Of a DNA stretch of 64,000 nt, positions 19,476 to 28,364 are shown in pieces (positions within the stretch are counted from its first letter, which is position 1; the number at the start of each line of letters is the position of its first letter). The stretch is from the NCBI GenBank assembly GCA_003228175.2, contig QGNQ01000007.1, forward strand, positions 16,362 through 80,361. Direction: 5' to 3'. Both the position numbers and the translations under genes were made by a program. The DNA is from Chloroflexota bacterium. Lineage in GTDB: Bacteria; Chloroflexota; Dehalococcoidia; Bin125. The notes under the pieces are model-generated. The model was not told the origin of the DNA, did no database searches, and saw only the letters and a program-made list of their open reading frames with translations.

Positions 19476-20741
19476 TCAGGCGTCGGCAGTCGCCAGCGAC
19501 TCCAAGAACTCAACATTCGTCTTGGTCCGCGAGATGCGGTCCAGCAGACGCTCCGTCGGCTCCGTGGAACTGCCGTTGCTGCTCAGCATCGACATCATCC
19601 GCCGCAGTAGCCACACCTTCTGCAACTCGTCGCCCGTCAGCAGCAGCTCCTCACGACGCGTGCTGCTCGCCGCGATATCGATCGCCGGGTAGATGCGACG
19701 CTCGGCAAGCTTGCGGTCCAGACGGACCTCCCAATTGCCCGTGCCCTTGAACTCCTCGAACACCACGTCATCCAGGCGGCTGCCCGTATCCACCAGGCAG
19801 GTCGCGATGATCGTCAGGCTGCCGCCGCCCTCCGCCTTCCGCGCCGCGCCGAAGAAACGCTTGGGCGGATACAACGCCACCGGGTCAATCCCACCCGACA
19901 GCGTGCGACCACTGGTCGGCATCTCCAAGTTGTAGGCCCGGGTGAGCCGCGTGATCGAATCCATCAGGATCACCACGTCCAGGCCACACTCCATCAGCCG
20001 CTTGGCACGCTCCAGCGCCATCTCCGCCACCCGCGTGTGGTCGTCCACCGGGTCGTCGAAGGTTGAAGCGAACACCTCGCCGCGCACATGGCGACGCATG
20101 TCCGTCACCTCCTCAGGCCGCTCCCCAATCAATACGACCATCAGATGCACATCGTTGTAGTTCGACGCGATCCCATTCGCCAGGGACTGCAGCAGCATCG
20201 TCTTGCCGGCCTTCGGCGGAGACACGATCAGCCCGCGCTGGCCCCGGCCCATCGGCGCGATCAGGTCCACCAAGCGGCCTGACATGTCGGTCGGATCCTC
20301 GGTCTCCAGGTGGAAGCGCTCATGTGGGAAGACCGCCGTCAGATTCTCGAAGTACGGCCGCTTCGAGGCCTCCTCCGGGCTCATCCCGTTCAGCGCGTCC
20401 ACCCGCTGCAGCCCGTAGTACTTCTCGCCCTCTTTCGGCGCCCGCACCTGCCCCGTCACATAGTCGCCCGTGCGCAACCCGAAGCGGCGCACCTGCGATT
20501 GCGACACGTACACATCGGTGTTCGTCGGCAGCAACGACTCACCCCGCAGGAACCCGTACCCATCGTCGACGATGTCGATCACACCGCCCGCGAAAATGTT
20601 GCCCTGCTTCTCGCTATGCGCCTGCAACAGCCGAAAGATCAGGTCTTGCTTCTTGAGGCTGCTCACCCCGGAGATCTCAAGCGCTTTGGCTTGTTCGAGC
20701 AGTTCGTCCCGGGTCAGGGATTCGAGATCAGCGATATTCAC
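19476..20741 (-). CDS. rho: transcription termination factor Rho
   Basis: 421 residues from GTG 20741, which has a GGTGAAGG ribosome binding site; codons further upstream give an unlikely extension. It has the N-terminal Rho domain ([16 protein letters not shown]), a cold-shock-like RNA-binding part (DDGYGFLRG) and the hexameric ATPase with P-loop [12 protein letters not shown] and [16 protein letters not shown]. It terminates Rho-dependent transcription, consistent with the weakness of hairpin-plus-T-run terminators in this window. Confidence 0.97.
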   Translation of the reverse strand: MNIADLESLTRDELLEQAKALEISGVSSLKKQDLIFRLLQAHSEKQGNIFAGGVIDIVDDGYGFLRGESLLPTNTDVYVSQSQVRRFGLRTGDYVTGQVRAPKEGEKYYGLQRVDALNGMSPEEASKRPYFENLTAVFPHERFHLETEDPTDMSGRLVDLIAPMGRGQRGLIVSPPKAGKTMLLQSLANGIASNYNDVHLMVVLIGERPEEVTDMRRHVRGEVFASTFDDPVDDHTRVAEMALERAKRLMECGLDVVILMDSITRLTRAYNLEMPTSGRTLSGGIDPVALYPPKRFFGAARKAEGGGSLTIIATCLVDTGSRLDDVVFEEFKGTGNWEVRLDRKLAERRIYPAIDIAASSTRREELLLTGDELQKVWLLRRMMSMLSSNGSSTEPTERLLDRISRTKTNVEFLESLATADA

Positions 20742-20948
20742 GCTTCGTGAACCTTCACCAGCCGAGATCGGCGGTGCTTCATCAAAGGAAAAAGGGGTGC
20801 GGCGATCGCTTTTCGACCGTTCGCTGCCCCGATCGTATCCGCTCACGCGCTGGCCTGGCAAGTCCGCGGGGCACAGAGATCGCCGTAGGACGATCGCCCC
20901 GGTACGACCCACCTGGACGCCCCGGCGCCGAGCGACCTACCGCGCGCC

Positions 20949-21635
20949 CTACCGCGCAACCGACTCCGCGCCGCTGCGCTGTTGCGCCTGCGCCCGATCC
21001 CAGTCCGCCAGAAACGTCGCGATGCCCTTGTCCGTCAGCGGATGCTGCAGCATCGAGGCCAGCACCGGAAACGGCAGCGTCGCAATGTGCGCCCCCACAG
21101 ACGCGCACGCGGTCACGTGCTGCGTGTGCCGCACGCTGGCCGCGATCACCTGCGTGGGCAGGTGATACCGATCCAGCATCTCCACGATCTCGGCCACCAG
21201 CGTCACCCCGTCCTGGCCAATATCGTCCAGCCGTCCAATGAACGGGCTCACGTAGGCGGCCCCCGCATTCGCCGCCAGCAGGGCCTGGTTGGCCGAGAAA
21301 ATCAGCGTCGTGTTCACCTGAATGCCCGCCGCGCTGACCCGGCTGATCGCCTCCAGGCCCGCCGCGTCGATCGGAATCTTGACGACAACGTTCGGGTGCC
21401 AAGACGCGATCTCGCGCGCCTCCTCAACCAACGCGTCCGCCGTGCGGCTAACGCATTCGGCGGAGATCGGCCCATCCACGATTCCCGCGATCTCCTGTAC
21501 CCGCTCCTTGTACGACCCCGCCGACCCGCTCACCTTCGCGAACAGACTCGGGTTCGTCGTCACCCCATCGCAGACGCCCCAGGCCACCGCCTGACGAATC
21601 TCATCGCTGTCCGCTGTGTCCAGATAGAGCCGCAT
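20949..21635 (-). CDS. transaldolase / fructose-6-phosphate aldolase (TalC/FSA type)
   Basis: 228 residues beginning MRLYLDTADSDEIRQA with the short-type transaldolase pattern GVTTNPSLFAK, the Schiff-base lysine in NVVVKIPID, QVNTTLIFS and YVSPFIGRLDDIG. The short length fits the TalC/FSA subfamily rather than long transaldolases. It acts in the pentose phosphate pathway or in fructose-6-phosphate aldol cleavage; the sequence alone does not separate these. It lies upstream of rho on the same strand. Confidence 0.9.
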   Translation of the reverse strand: MRLYLDTADSDEIRQAVAWGVCDGVTTNPSLFAKVSGSAGSYKERVQEIAGIVDGPISAECVSRTADALVEEAREIASWHPNVVVKIPIDAAGLEAISRVSAAGIQVNTTLIFSANQALLAANAGAAYVSPFIGRLDDIGQDGVTLVAEIVEMLDRYHLPTQVIAASVRHTQHVTACASVGAHIATLPFPVLASMLQHPLTDKGIATFLADWDRAQAQQRSGAESVAR

Positions 21636-21695
21636 GAGTTGCCTTTCGCGCCGTCCTAGGAACCAAGCCGCACGCCGCTACGAGCGCCCCGACGA

Positions 21696-22175
21696 TCAGA
21701 ACGGCTTCGTGATCGCCAGGGCCGCCATCAGCGCCACCAGCATGAGCATGAGTGTACCGAAGACGATCGGACCCTTGTCCTGCAGCGTTTCACGCAACTC
21801 GTCGCTCACCTCCCCCGTGTGCTGCGCCTGCAGCGCCAACAGCCGCGCCCGGCGCAAGCCCGCCGCCATCGCCGGCAGGCAGATGAACAGCGCGCCCAAG
21901 TAGATCATCTCCACGGCCAGCAGCCAGCCCGTCTCCACCGGATCGATGTCCTCATCCACGATCGCCCAAAAGACACCCGTCACACCGCTCAGGATGATCC
22001 CGGGCAACAGCACCCCCGCCTGATTGCGCCCCGCCTCCTGAAACGCGTACACCTGCCGCTGCACGTCGTCGCTGTTCCACGCCCGGTAGAGCGGCAGCAT
22101 CGTCGCGCCAAGACCGCCCAGGAACACGAACAGCGACAACATGTGCAGCAGGCGAAACGCCTCGTCCTCACTCAT
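21696..22175 (-). CDS. four-helix membrane protein (DUF2269-like)
   Basis: 159 residues with four predicted membrane helices. The first (LLHMLSLFVFLGGLGATML) and the following loop resemble DUF2269-type integral membrane proteins. It has no enzyme motif. The gene at 35058-35594 encodes a broadly similar small membrane protein. Located between pyrG and the transaldolase gene. Function unknown. Confidence 0.6.
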   Translation of the reverse strand: MSEDEAFRLLHMLSLFVFLGGLGATMLPLYRAWNSDDVQRQVYAFQEAGRNQAGVLLPGIILSGVTGVFWAIVDEDIDPVETGWLLAVEMIYLGALFICLPAMAAGLRRARLLALQAQHTGEVSDELRETLQDKGPIVFGTLMLMLVALMAALAITKPF

Positions 22176-22269
22176 GCCTTCGGCCTCTCGGGCTGGGACT
22201 CATGGCGCGTCATCCAGCCCATGGGGCGCCTCCCAACGCTGCTCGGCGTCCTGTGACACAGACTGCGCG

Positions 22270-23916
22270 TCAGGCGCGACGCAGCTCCGACGGAATCGCC
22301 GCCGTCACTGGATCGTCCGTCGCCGTCTCGAATGCGGCCGCCATGAAGGCGGCGAACAACGGATGCGGCCGCCCCGGCCGCGATCGCAACTCCGGATGGA
22401 ACTGCGACCCCAGCATGAAGCGGTGATCGCGCAACTCCGCGATCTCCACCAGCCGGCCATCCGGCGACACCCCACTGGCCTGCAAGCCCGCCGACGCCAG
22501 CGCATCCCGGTACGCGTTGTTGAACTCCCAGCGATGCCGATGCCGCTCATCCACCGTGTCGGCCCCGTACGCCGCCTGGGCACGGCTCCCCTCGACCAGG
22601 TGGCAGCGATAGTGCCCCAGCCGCATCGTGCCGCCCAGCTCGACCACCCCCTCCTGCTCCGACAAGAGCGAGATGACCGGCGCCGGCGTCTCCGATGCGA
22701 ACTCCGTCGAATCCGCCCCCGGCTCGCCCAGCACGTGCCGCGCGAATTCGATCACCATCTGCTGCATCCCCCGGCACAGCCCCAGGTACGGCAGGTTCGT
22801 CTCACGCGCCCAGCGCGCCGCCGCGATCTCACCCTCGGCGCCGCGTTCGCCGAAGCCCCCCGGCACCACGATCCCCGCCACGCCCGCCAGCTCCGCCGCC
22901 ACGTCGCGCTCCTCCAACCCCTCCGACTGCACCCAGCGCACGTCCACATCCACGCCGGACTCGACGCCCGCGTGAATCAGCGCCTCCCGCACCGAAAGGT
23001 ACGAATCGTGGAACTCCACGTACTTCCCCACCAACCCAATCGTGCAATGGCTGGAGGGGTTCCGGAGCTGCTGCACCCAGGCACGCCATTCCCGCAGGTC
23101 CCGCGCGCCCGCCCTCAGCTTCAGCTTCTCCACCACCAGGTCCGTGACCCCAGCGTCGTCCAGTATCTGCGGCACCTGATAGATGCTTGGCATCGTCTCC
23201 AGCGGGATCACGGCCCGCGGCTCCACGTCGCAGAAGAGCGCGATCTTGCTCTTGATCCCCTCGTCCACCGGCATCTCCGCCCGCGCGATGATCATGTCCG
23301 GCTGCAGCCCCATGGAGCGCAGCTCCCGCACCGAGTGCTGGGTTGGCTTCGTCTTCAATTCCCGCGACGCCCGCAGGTAGGGCAGCATCGTCACGTGGAT
23401 CGAGAGCGTGTCCTCACGCGGTTCCTCAGAGCGAATCTGCCGAATCGCCTCCAGGAACGGCTGCCCCTCAATATCCCCCACTGTGCCGCCGATCTCCACG
23501 ATCAGCGCCTCCACACCGGCCGCTTCCGCCAGCCCTCGCACACGGGATTTGATCTCGTCCGTGATGTGCGGGACCGTCTGAATCGTCCCGCCTAAATGGT
23601 CCCCGCGTCGCTCCTGCGCGATCACCGCCGAGTTGATCTGGCTCATCGTCACGGACGACGCGCCGTGCAAGTCCTGATCCAGGAAGCGCTCGTAGTGCCC
23701 CAAGTCCAGGTCCGTCTCCGCCCCATCCGCCGTCACGAACACCTCGCCGTGCTGAAACGGCGACATCGTCCCCGGATCGACGTTCAGGTACGGGTCAAGC
23801 TTCTGCACGGTGACGGAGAGGCCGCGACTCTTGAGCAGTTTCGCGAGGGAGGCAGCCGTGATGCCCTTGCCGACAGAGCTAACCACGCCACCCGTGACGA
23901 AGATGTACTTCGGCAT
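22270..23916 (-). CDS. pyrG: CTP synthase PyrG
   Basis: 548 residues from ATG 23916 (MPKYIFVTGGVVSSVGKG). A GTG at 23937 is in frame but falls inside a leader hairpin. The N-terminal synthetase has the ATP loop and DPGTMSPFQHGEV; the C-terminal class I glutaminase has nucleophile GLCRGMQ and the closing His-Glu pair. It makes CTP from UTP, ATP and glutamine. A TTGACA-type promoter lies just upstream. Confidence 0.97.
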   Translation of the reverse strand: MPKYIFVTGGVVSSVGKGITAASLAKLLKSRGLSVTVQKLDPYLNVDPGTMSPFQHGEVFVTADGAETDLDLGHYERFLDQDLHGASSVTMSQINSAVIAQERRGDHLGGTIQTVPHITDEIKSRVRGLAEAAGVEALIVEIGGTVGDIEGQPFLEAIRQIRSEEPREDTLSIHVTMLPYLRASRELKTKPTQHSVRELRSMGLQPDMIIARAEMPVDEGIKSKIALFCDVEPRAVIPLETMPSIYQVPQILDDAGVTDLVVEKLKLRAGARDLREWRAWVQQLRNPSSHCTIGLVGKYVEFHDSYLSVREALIHAGVESGVDVDVRWVQSEGLEERDVAAELAGVAGIVVPGGFGERGAEGEIAAARWARETNLPYLGLCRGMQQMVIEFARHVLGEPGADSTEFASETPAPVISLLSEQEGVVELGGTMRLGHYRCHLVEGSRAQAAYGADTVDERHRHRWEFNNAYRDALASAGLQASGVSPDGRLVEIAELRDHRFMLGSQFHPELRSRPGRPHPLFAAFMAAAFETATDDPVTAAIPSELRRA

Positions 23917-23936
23917 CAACCCGCTAATTTGCGCCA

Positions 23937-23958
23937 CAGACCGTCGATCGACCGTCTG
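23937..23958 (-). promoter_or_regulatory. leader hairpin of pyrG
   Basis: CAGACCGTCGATCGACCGTCTG is a near-perfect dyad: five pairs, one mismatch, four pairs. It lies in the 5' leader between the promoter and the pyrG ATG. No T-run follows, so it is not a standard attenuator; a regulatory role is only a possibility. Confidence 0.4.
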
Positions 23959-23970
23959 TTCTAATTTCGG

Positions 23971-23999
23971 AGACTACGAGCGCCCCTATGAAGTGTCAA
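23971..23999 (-). promoter_or_regulatory. candidate sigma-A promoter of pyrG
   Basis: On the minus strand a perfect TTGACA (23994-23999) is followed after 17 bp by TAGTCT (23971-23976). It sits directly downstream of the MoaD-like gene and about 55 bp before the pyrG start. Confidence 0.6.
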
Positions 24000-24000
24000 T

Positions 24001-24279
24001 CTACCACCCGCGCGGCTTCACACACGACACCCTCAGGCCCGATCCCCCCTGCAAATTGACGATGAACTCCACCGCATCGCCGTCCTGCAGCGTCTGCTCG
24101 AACTGCGCCTGCGCCCCGTTCACGACGGCCGCAATCGCCTCCGCGTCCTGACCGCGGAAGCCCTCCCCCGCCACCACATCACCGACCGTCAACCCCTCGC
24201 GCCAGTCCAAATCGAACGCCGGCTGCTTCGTCTTCGAGAGCGTCACGAGCGTTGAGAACATGCGGATGTGAATCGTCAC
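24001..24279 (-). CDS. MoaD/ThiS-like ubiquitin-fold protein with C-terminal extension
   Basis: 92 residues from GTG 24279, chosen because a strong AGGAGGAG ribosome binding site precedes it. The pattern is beta-grasp: a short N-terminal strand, GLTVGDVV, AIAAVVNG and DGDAVEFIVNLQGG. Functional MoaD and ThiS end at the Gly-Gly, but here 13 residues follow it (SGLRVSCVKPRGW). Activation would need cleavage, or the protein is not a sulfur carrier. It follows the BtrH_N-like gene by 24 bp. Confidence 0.65.
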   Translation of the reverse strand: MTIHIRMFSTLVTLSKTKQPAFDLDWREGLTVGDVVAGEGFRGQDAEAIAAVVNGAQAQFEQTLQDGDAVEFIVNLQGGSGLRVSCVKPRGW

Positions 24280-24303
24280 GGGATCGCTCCTCCTGGCACC
24301 AGT

Positions 24304-25242
24304 CTACCGAGCCGCCCCCGGCAGCTCGCGAGCGCGCTCCGCAACCTCCCCTGCGACCCCTCCCGCCGACGCCAGCGCCCGCGCCCCCGCCTCGCGACCG
24401 CCACCCAGAACATCCCCGCCCGCGGGGTACGGGAAGAGCGTTGCGAATCGCGAGTACGCCAGCGCCAGCTGAGCCGCCGGCTCCACCACCGGCGCAACCC
24501 AGGCAACCCCCCCCTCCGCGCACCCGCGCCAGAACCGCGACGCCTCCCCGGCCGCCGCGGCCAATGCCTGCGCGGACTGCGCATGGCCCGGCGCGTCGAT
24601 CTCGACATCCGAGCGAAGCACCGCCATCCACTCTCGCAGCGCCTCGTCGGCCCTCGCCTCCGCACAATGCTCCCCGGCCCGACGCGCCAGCCGATCAACG
24701 CTCGCCACCCCACCAGCCGCAACACCCTCCGCCACGACCAGCGCCAGCCAATCGGCGTCGGCCGCCGGTAGCCGATCCACCGAGAGCCAGCCCCCCGTCT
24801 CCTCGGTCAGCGGGCCCCGTACCCGATACGCACGCCGCTCCTTGTCGAAGCCCACCAGCAGGCCAAAGCCGTTCCCCACAGACCCGTAGGCCGCGACCGC
24901 ATGACCCGCACCCAGCGCCCGGCGCAGCCCCCGGCCTACCCGCCGGCCCAGGAGCAGCGGCCTGCCGGAGCGCAGATCCCACACGTCCACGCGCGCCCGC
25001 AACCCCAGTAGCGCCAGATCGGCGGCCAGCCTCGCGAAGTCGCGCGGCACAACCACCCCGCCCAAAAACGCCACACCATCAACGGACAGGGGCGGCACGA
25101 CCACCCGGAACGCCTCGCCGCTCACCGCGCTCACGCGGGCCGCGTCATGCGGGAGCCCCTCGGCCCGCAGCAGCGACTGCAGGCAGCCCACCAGCGGGTT
25201 CCAGTTGTACTCGTAGTGGATGTCCAGGATCGCCTTGCTCAT
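24304..25242 (-). CDS. BtrH_N-like protein of unknown function
   Basis: 312 residues. The N-terminus (YEYNWNPLVGCLQSLLRA, then SGEAFRV) resembles the BtrH_N / DUF4872 papain-like domain, with a cysteine at the expected nucleophile position in VGCLQS. The middle part contains AAYGSVGNGFGLLVGFDKE, reminiscent of the closing strand of such folds. The C-terminal third is Ala/Arg-rich helix. It is first in a run with the MoaD-like gene. The assignment is tentative and the substrate unknown. Confidence 0.5.
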   Translation of the reverse strand: MSKAILDIHYEYNWNPLVGCLQSLLRAEGLPHDAARVSAVSGEAFRVVVPPLSVDGVAFLGGVVVPRDFARLAADLALLGLRARVDVWDLRSGRPLLLGRRVGRGLRRALGAGHAVAAYGSVGNGFGLLVGFDKERRAYRVRGPLTEETGGWLSVDRLPAADADWLALVVAEGVAAGGVASVDRLARRAGEHCAEARADEALREWMAVLRSDVEIDAPGHAQSAQALAAAAGEASRFWRGCAEGGVAWVAPVVEPAAQLALAYSRFATLFPYPAGGDVLGGGREAGARALASAGGVAGEVAERARELPGAAR

Positions 25243-25317
25243 CTCGGAATCCTATCCAGCCGTGATAGCCTGCCGCCCTCGCGGCAGACCCCCACCCTGG
25301 CAAAAGGAGCGACGCGC

Positions 25318-26625
25318 ATGACGACCACGGCCAGCTGGCAAGAGCAGGAGCCCGGCGCAACCTGGCGCATCGCAACGCTGGCCAACGGCCTGCGCCTGGT
25401 CGTCACGCCGCTGCCGCAATCGCAGGCCGCCTCGCTGGCCGTCTACGTTGGCGTCGGCAGCCGCCAGGAGGCACGACAGACCCTGGGGCTCTCCCACTAC
25501 CTGGAGCACATGCTCTTCAAAGGCACCGCATCGCGCCCTACCGCCCTCGAGATCAGCGCCGCCATCGAAGGCGCCGGCGGGACCCTCAACGCCTTCACCT
25601 CCAAGGAGCTGACCTGCTACTGGAACCGCGTCCCCTTCGACAAACTCGAGCTCGCCATGGACATCCTCTCCGACAGCGTCCGCAGCTCCCTCCTCGACCC
25701 GGAAGAGATCGAGCGCGAGCGCACCGTCATCCAGCAGGAGATCCGCCGCGCGGACGATGAGCCCGGACAGCGCGCCTCCCAACTGCTCTCCGACGCCGCC
25801 TACGGCGACCAGCCCCTGGGCTGGGACATCGCCGGCGACCTCCAAAGCGTGGCCGCCGTCGAGCGTCAGCACCTCGTCGACCACATCGACAGCTGGTACC
25901 GGCCCCAGAACCTCGTCTTCAGCGTCGCCGGCAACGTCGATCCTGACGCGGTCCTGGAAATCGCCGAACGCTGCTGGACCGACGAGAGGCCCGGCCAGAC
26001 CCCTGCAGCAAGCGACGCCTCCGATGCCATGGACGCCCGCCCCGTCCGCCTCGAAACCCGCCCCATCGAGCAGTGCAATCTGGGCCTGGCCATGCGCACC
26101 TTCCCCCGCGACGACCCGGATCGCTACGCGCTCAGCCTCCTCAATCAGGTGCTCGGCAGCGGCATGAGCAGTCGCCTGTTCGTCGAGGTGCGCGAGCGAC
26201 GCGGCCTCGCCTACAGCGTCGGCTCCGGCGTCGGACGCTTCCGCGACACCGGCCATCTCAGCATCGGCGCCGGCGTAACCAAAGAGAACCTCCTCGAGAC
26301 GATCGAGGTCAGTCTGGCCGAAGTCAACAAACTCACCGCCGATCTGGTCGGCGCCGAAGAGCTCGCCAAGGCGCGTGAGCACGCCACCGGCTCCTTCCGG
26401 CTCAGCCTCGAAACCGCCCAATCGCACGCCCATCGCACCGGAAGCATGCTGCTCAGCGAGGGCCGAATCCGCACCGTCGATGAGCACCTCGCCGGCCTCC
26501 AAGCCGTCACCGCCGACGACGTCCGCCGCGTCGCCCAGCGCGTCGTGCGACCGGGCAATCTGGCCATCTCCGTCGTCGGCCCATTCGACGATGAGCCCAA
26601 ACTGGCCGAGCTGATCGGCGCCTGA
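25318..26625 (+). CDS. M16-family zinc peptidase (processing-peptidase-like)
   Basis: 435 residues from ATG 25318 with a nearby AAAGGAG site. It has the inverted zinc motif HYLEHMLFKGT (HxxEH) and the downstream glutamate region ERERTVIQQEIRRADDEPG of M16B peptidases such as bacterial PqqL/mitochondrial-processing-peptidase homologues. The second domain (GLAMRTFPRDDPDRYALS, RGLAYSVGSG) is complete. It probably degrades or processes peptides. It is followed 16 bp later by a CitE-like gene on the same strand. Confidence 0.92.
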   Translation: MTTTASWQEQEPGATWRIATLANGLRLVVTPLPQSQAASLAVYVGVGSRQEARQTLGLSHYLEHMLFKGTASRPTALEISAAIEGAGGTLNAFTSKELTCYWNRVPFDKLELAMDILSDSVRSSLLDPEEIERERTVIQQEIRRADDEPGQRASQLLSDAAYGDQPLGWDIAGDLQSVAAVERQHLVDHIDSWYRPQNLVFSVAGNVDPDAVLEIAERCWTDERPGQTPAASDASDAMDARPVRLETRPIEQCNLGLAMRTFPRDDPDRYALSLLNQVLGSGMSSRLFVEVRERRGLAYSVGSGVGRFRDTGHLSIGAGVTKENLLETIEVSLAEVNKLTADLVGAEELAKAREHATGSFRLSLETAQSHAHRTGSMLLSEGRIRTVDEHLAGLQAVTADDVRRVAQRVVRPGNLAISVVGPFDDEPKLAELIGA

Positions 26626-26641
26626 CCGCGAAAGGTCCGCC

Positions 26642-27346
26642 ATGGACTCCGTCCGCTCCCTGCTCCTCGTCCCCGCCGACGACCCGGCCGCCAGCGATCG
26701 GGCCACCGCTGCCGGTTCCAGCGCCCCCCCCGACGCCACCCTGATCGATCTCATGCACACCGACGCCGCCGGTCACGACGACGCTGCCGCATCCATCCGC
26801 GCACGCATCGCCGCCGGCCATCGCATCTACCTCCACACCCGCGGCCCACAATCGCCCGACCTGCGCGACCAGCTCCTGGCAACGCTCCCATCCACCGGCG
26901 TCTACGGCGTCTCCATCCCCGGCGTCGTCCATCTCGACCAGTTGCGCTTCGTCGACTCCCTCCTCGAAGACATCGAGCAGCACGCCGGCATCGAGCCCGG
27001 CCTCACCGCCATCGGCCTCTGGGTCGAGAGCGCCGCCGCCCTCGGCAAGGCCGGAGAGCTCGCCGCCGCCAGCAGCCGCCTCACCTGGCTCGGCGTCGCC
27101 ACCGCCCACCTCGCCATGGAGCTCGCCCTCGACGCGCCCGCCGCCACGCTGCTCGATCACGCCCGCGCCCGTGTCGTCTTCGCCGCCCAGGCCTCGGGCC
27201 TGCCCGCCATTGAGGGCCTGCCCCTCCCACCCATCGCCCCCAACGACGCGCACCTCCGATCGCTCGGCCTCCGCGGCCGCATGACCCGCCACGTCTCAGA
27301 GGTTGCGGGCCTGCACGCCGCCTTCCCCGCGATGCCCAGCGCCTAA
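26642..27346 (+). CDS. degenerate CitE/HpcH-like protein
   Basis: 234 residues. It opens with a CoA-lyase-like SVRSLLLVPADDP and keeps scattered family landmarks (VSIPGVVHLDQL, WVESAAALG). The DLEDSV motif, the catalytic arginine strand, the G..D metal site and the C-terminal GF.GK..IHP.Q are lost or altered (DATLIDLMHTD, RGRMTRHVSEV). It is shorter than the intact paralogue immediately downstream. Probably non-catalytic; a binding or regulatory partner of the next protein is a possible role. Confidence 0.65.
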   Translation: MDSVRSLLLVPADDPAASDRATAAGSSAPPDATLIDLMHTDAAGHDDAAASIRARIAAGHRIYLHTRGPQSPDLRDQLLATLPSTGVYGVSIPGVVHLDQLRFVDSLLEDIEQHAGIEPGLTAIGLWVESAAALGKAGELAAASSRLTWLGVATAHLAMELALDAPAATLLDHARARVVFAAQASGLPAIEGLPLPPIAPNDAHLRSLGLRGRMTRHVSEVAGLHAAFPAMPSA

Positions 27347-27434
27347 CCCTCATCACCACCGTGCCCGCCCCGCCCGCTATGCTGCCGCCCGCTATGTTGC
27401 CTCCCAACGCCGCAACGCAACGACGGGGACATCC

Positions 27435-28331
27435 ATGACCGCACCCATTCTGCGCAGCATGCTCTCCGTGCCCGGCAACCAGCAGCGCTTCATCGACAAA
27501 GCGCTCGCCGTCCCCGCCGACATCATCTGCTTCGACCTCGAAGACTCCGTCGCCTGGGACGACAAGCCCGCCGCCCGCGACACCGTCGCCGCGGCCCTGC
27601 CCAACTTCGATGCCCGCGGCCGCCTGCGCTGCGTGCGCGTCAACGGCATCGAGACCGGCCTCGCCGAGCAGGACTTGGCGGCCGTCGTTGGACCCAGCCT
27701 GGACGTCGTCAATTTGCCCAAGGTCTACGACGCCAGCCAGATCCAGCAGGCCGACCACTACCTCACCCTGCTCGAACGCACCCGCGGCCTGGAGCCCGGC
27801 GCCATCCGCCTCATCCCCTGGATCGAGACCGCCGCCGCCGTCGTCAACGCCTACGAGATCTGCGCCGCCTCCCCCCGCATCCTCGCCTTCACCTTCGGCG
27901 CTGACGACTACGCCACGGACAGCGGCGTCGTGCGCACCCCAGACGCCGCGGAGCTCAACTACCCGCGCGCCGCGGCATCGAATGCGGGCGCCGCCGCCGG
28001 CATCGTCCCCCTCGACACCCCCACCACCGAGTTCAAGGACCTCGCCAAGTTCGAGCGCGACCTCATCGCCGCCCGCCACCTCGGCTACAAGGGCAAGTTC
28101 TGCATCCACCCCACACAGGTCGAAATCGCCAATCGCGTCTTCGCCCCCACCCAGGACGAGCTCGATTGGGCCCGCCGCATTATCGACGCTTACGACGTCG
28201 GCAAGGCCCAGGGCCGCGGCGCAATCGCCCTCGACGGTGAAATGATCGACGACCCCCTCGTCGATCGTGCCCATCAGCTACTCGACTGGACCCAGCGGGT
28301 CGCCCAGCGCGACGCAGAACTCAGCCGCTAG
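27435..28331 (+). CDS. CitE/HpcH-family CoA-ester lyase
   Basis: 298 residues from ATG 27435. It has LRSMLSVPGNQQRFIDKA, the acidic site CFDLEDSVAWDDK, arginine strand RCVRVNG, VNLPKVYDA, PWIETAAAVVNA, FTFGADDYATD and GYKGKFCIHPTQVE. All are standard for malyl-/methylmalyl-/citramalyl-CoA lyases. These cleave 3-hydroxy-acyl-CoA thioesters in a magnesium-dependent Claisen-type reaction. With the downstream dehydrogenase and MaoC hydratase it forms a plausible C4-C5 dicarboxyl-CoA pathway; the exact substrate cannot be read from sequence. Confidence 0.9.
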   Translation: MTAPILRSMLSVPGNQQRFIDKALAVPADIICFDLEDSVAWDDKPAARDTVAAALPNFDARGRLRCVRVNGIETGLAEQDLAAVVGPSLDVVNLPKVYDASQIQQADHYLTLLERTRGLEPGAIRLIPWIETAAAVVNAYEICAASPRILAFTFGADDYATDSGVVRTPDAAELNYPRAAASNAGAAAGIVPLDTPTTEFKDLAKFERDLIAARHLGYKGKFCIHPTQVEIANRVFAPTQDELDWARRIIDAYDVGKAQGRGAIALDGEMIDDPLVDRAHQLLDWTQRVAQRDAELSR

Positions 28332-28364
28332 CGGGGTCCCGCCGGACCCGGAAGGACAACCGTG

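Noticed and set aside
24040..24056. A six-G run near the end of the MoaD-like gene, possibly a sequencing error that hides a normal GG end.
   Set aside because: Removing one G gives QGDRA then stop, adding one gives a longer unrelated tail; neither produces a terminal Gly-Gly.
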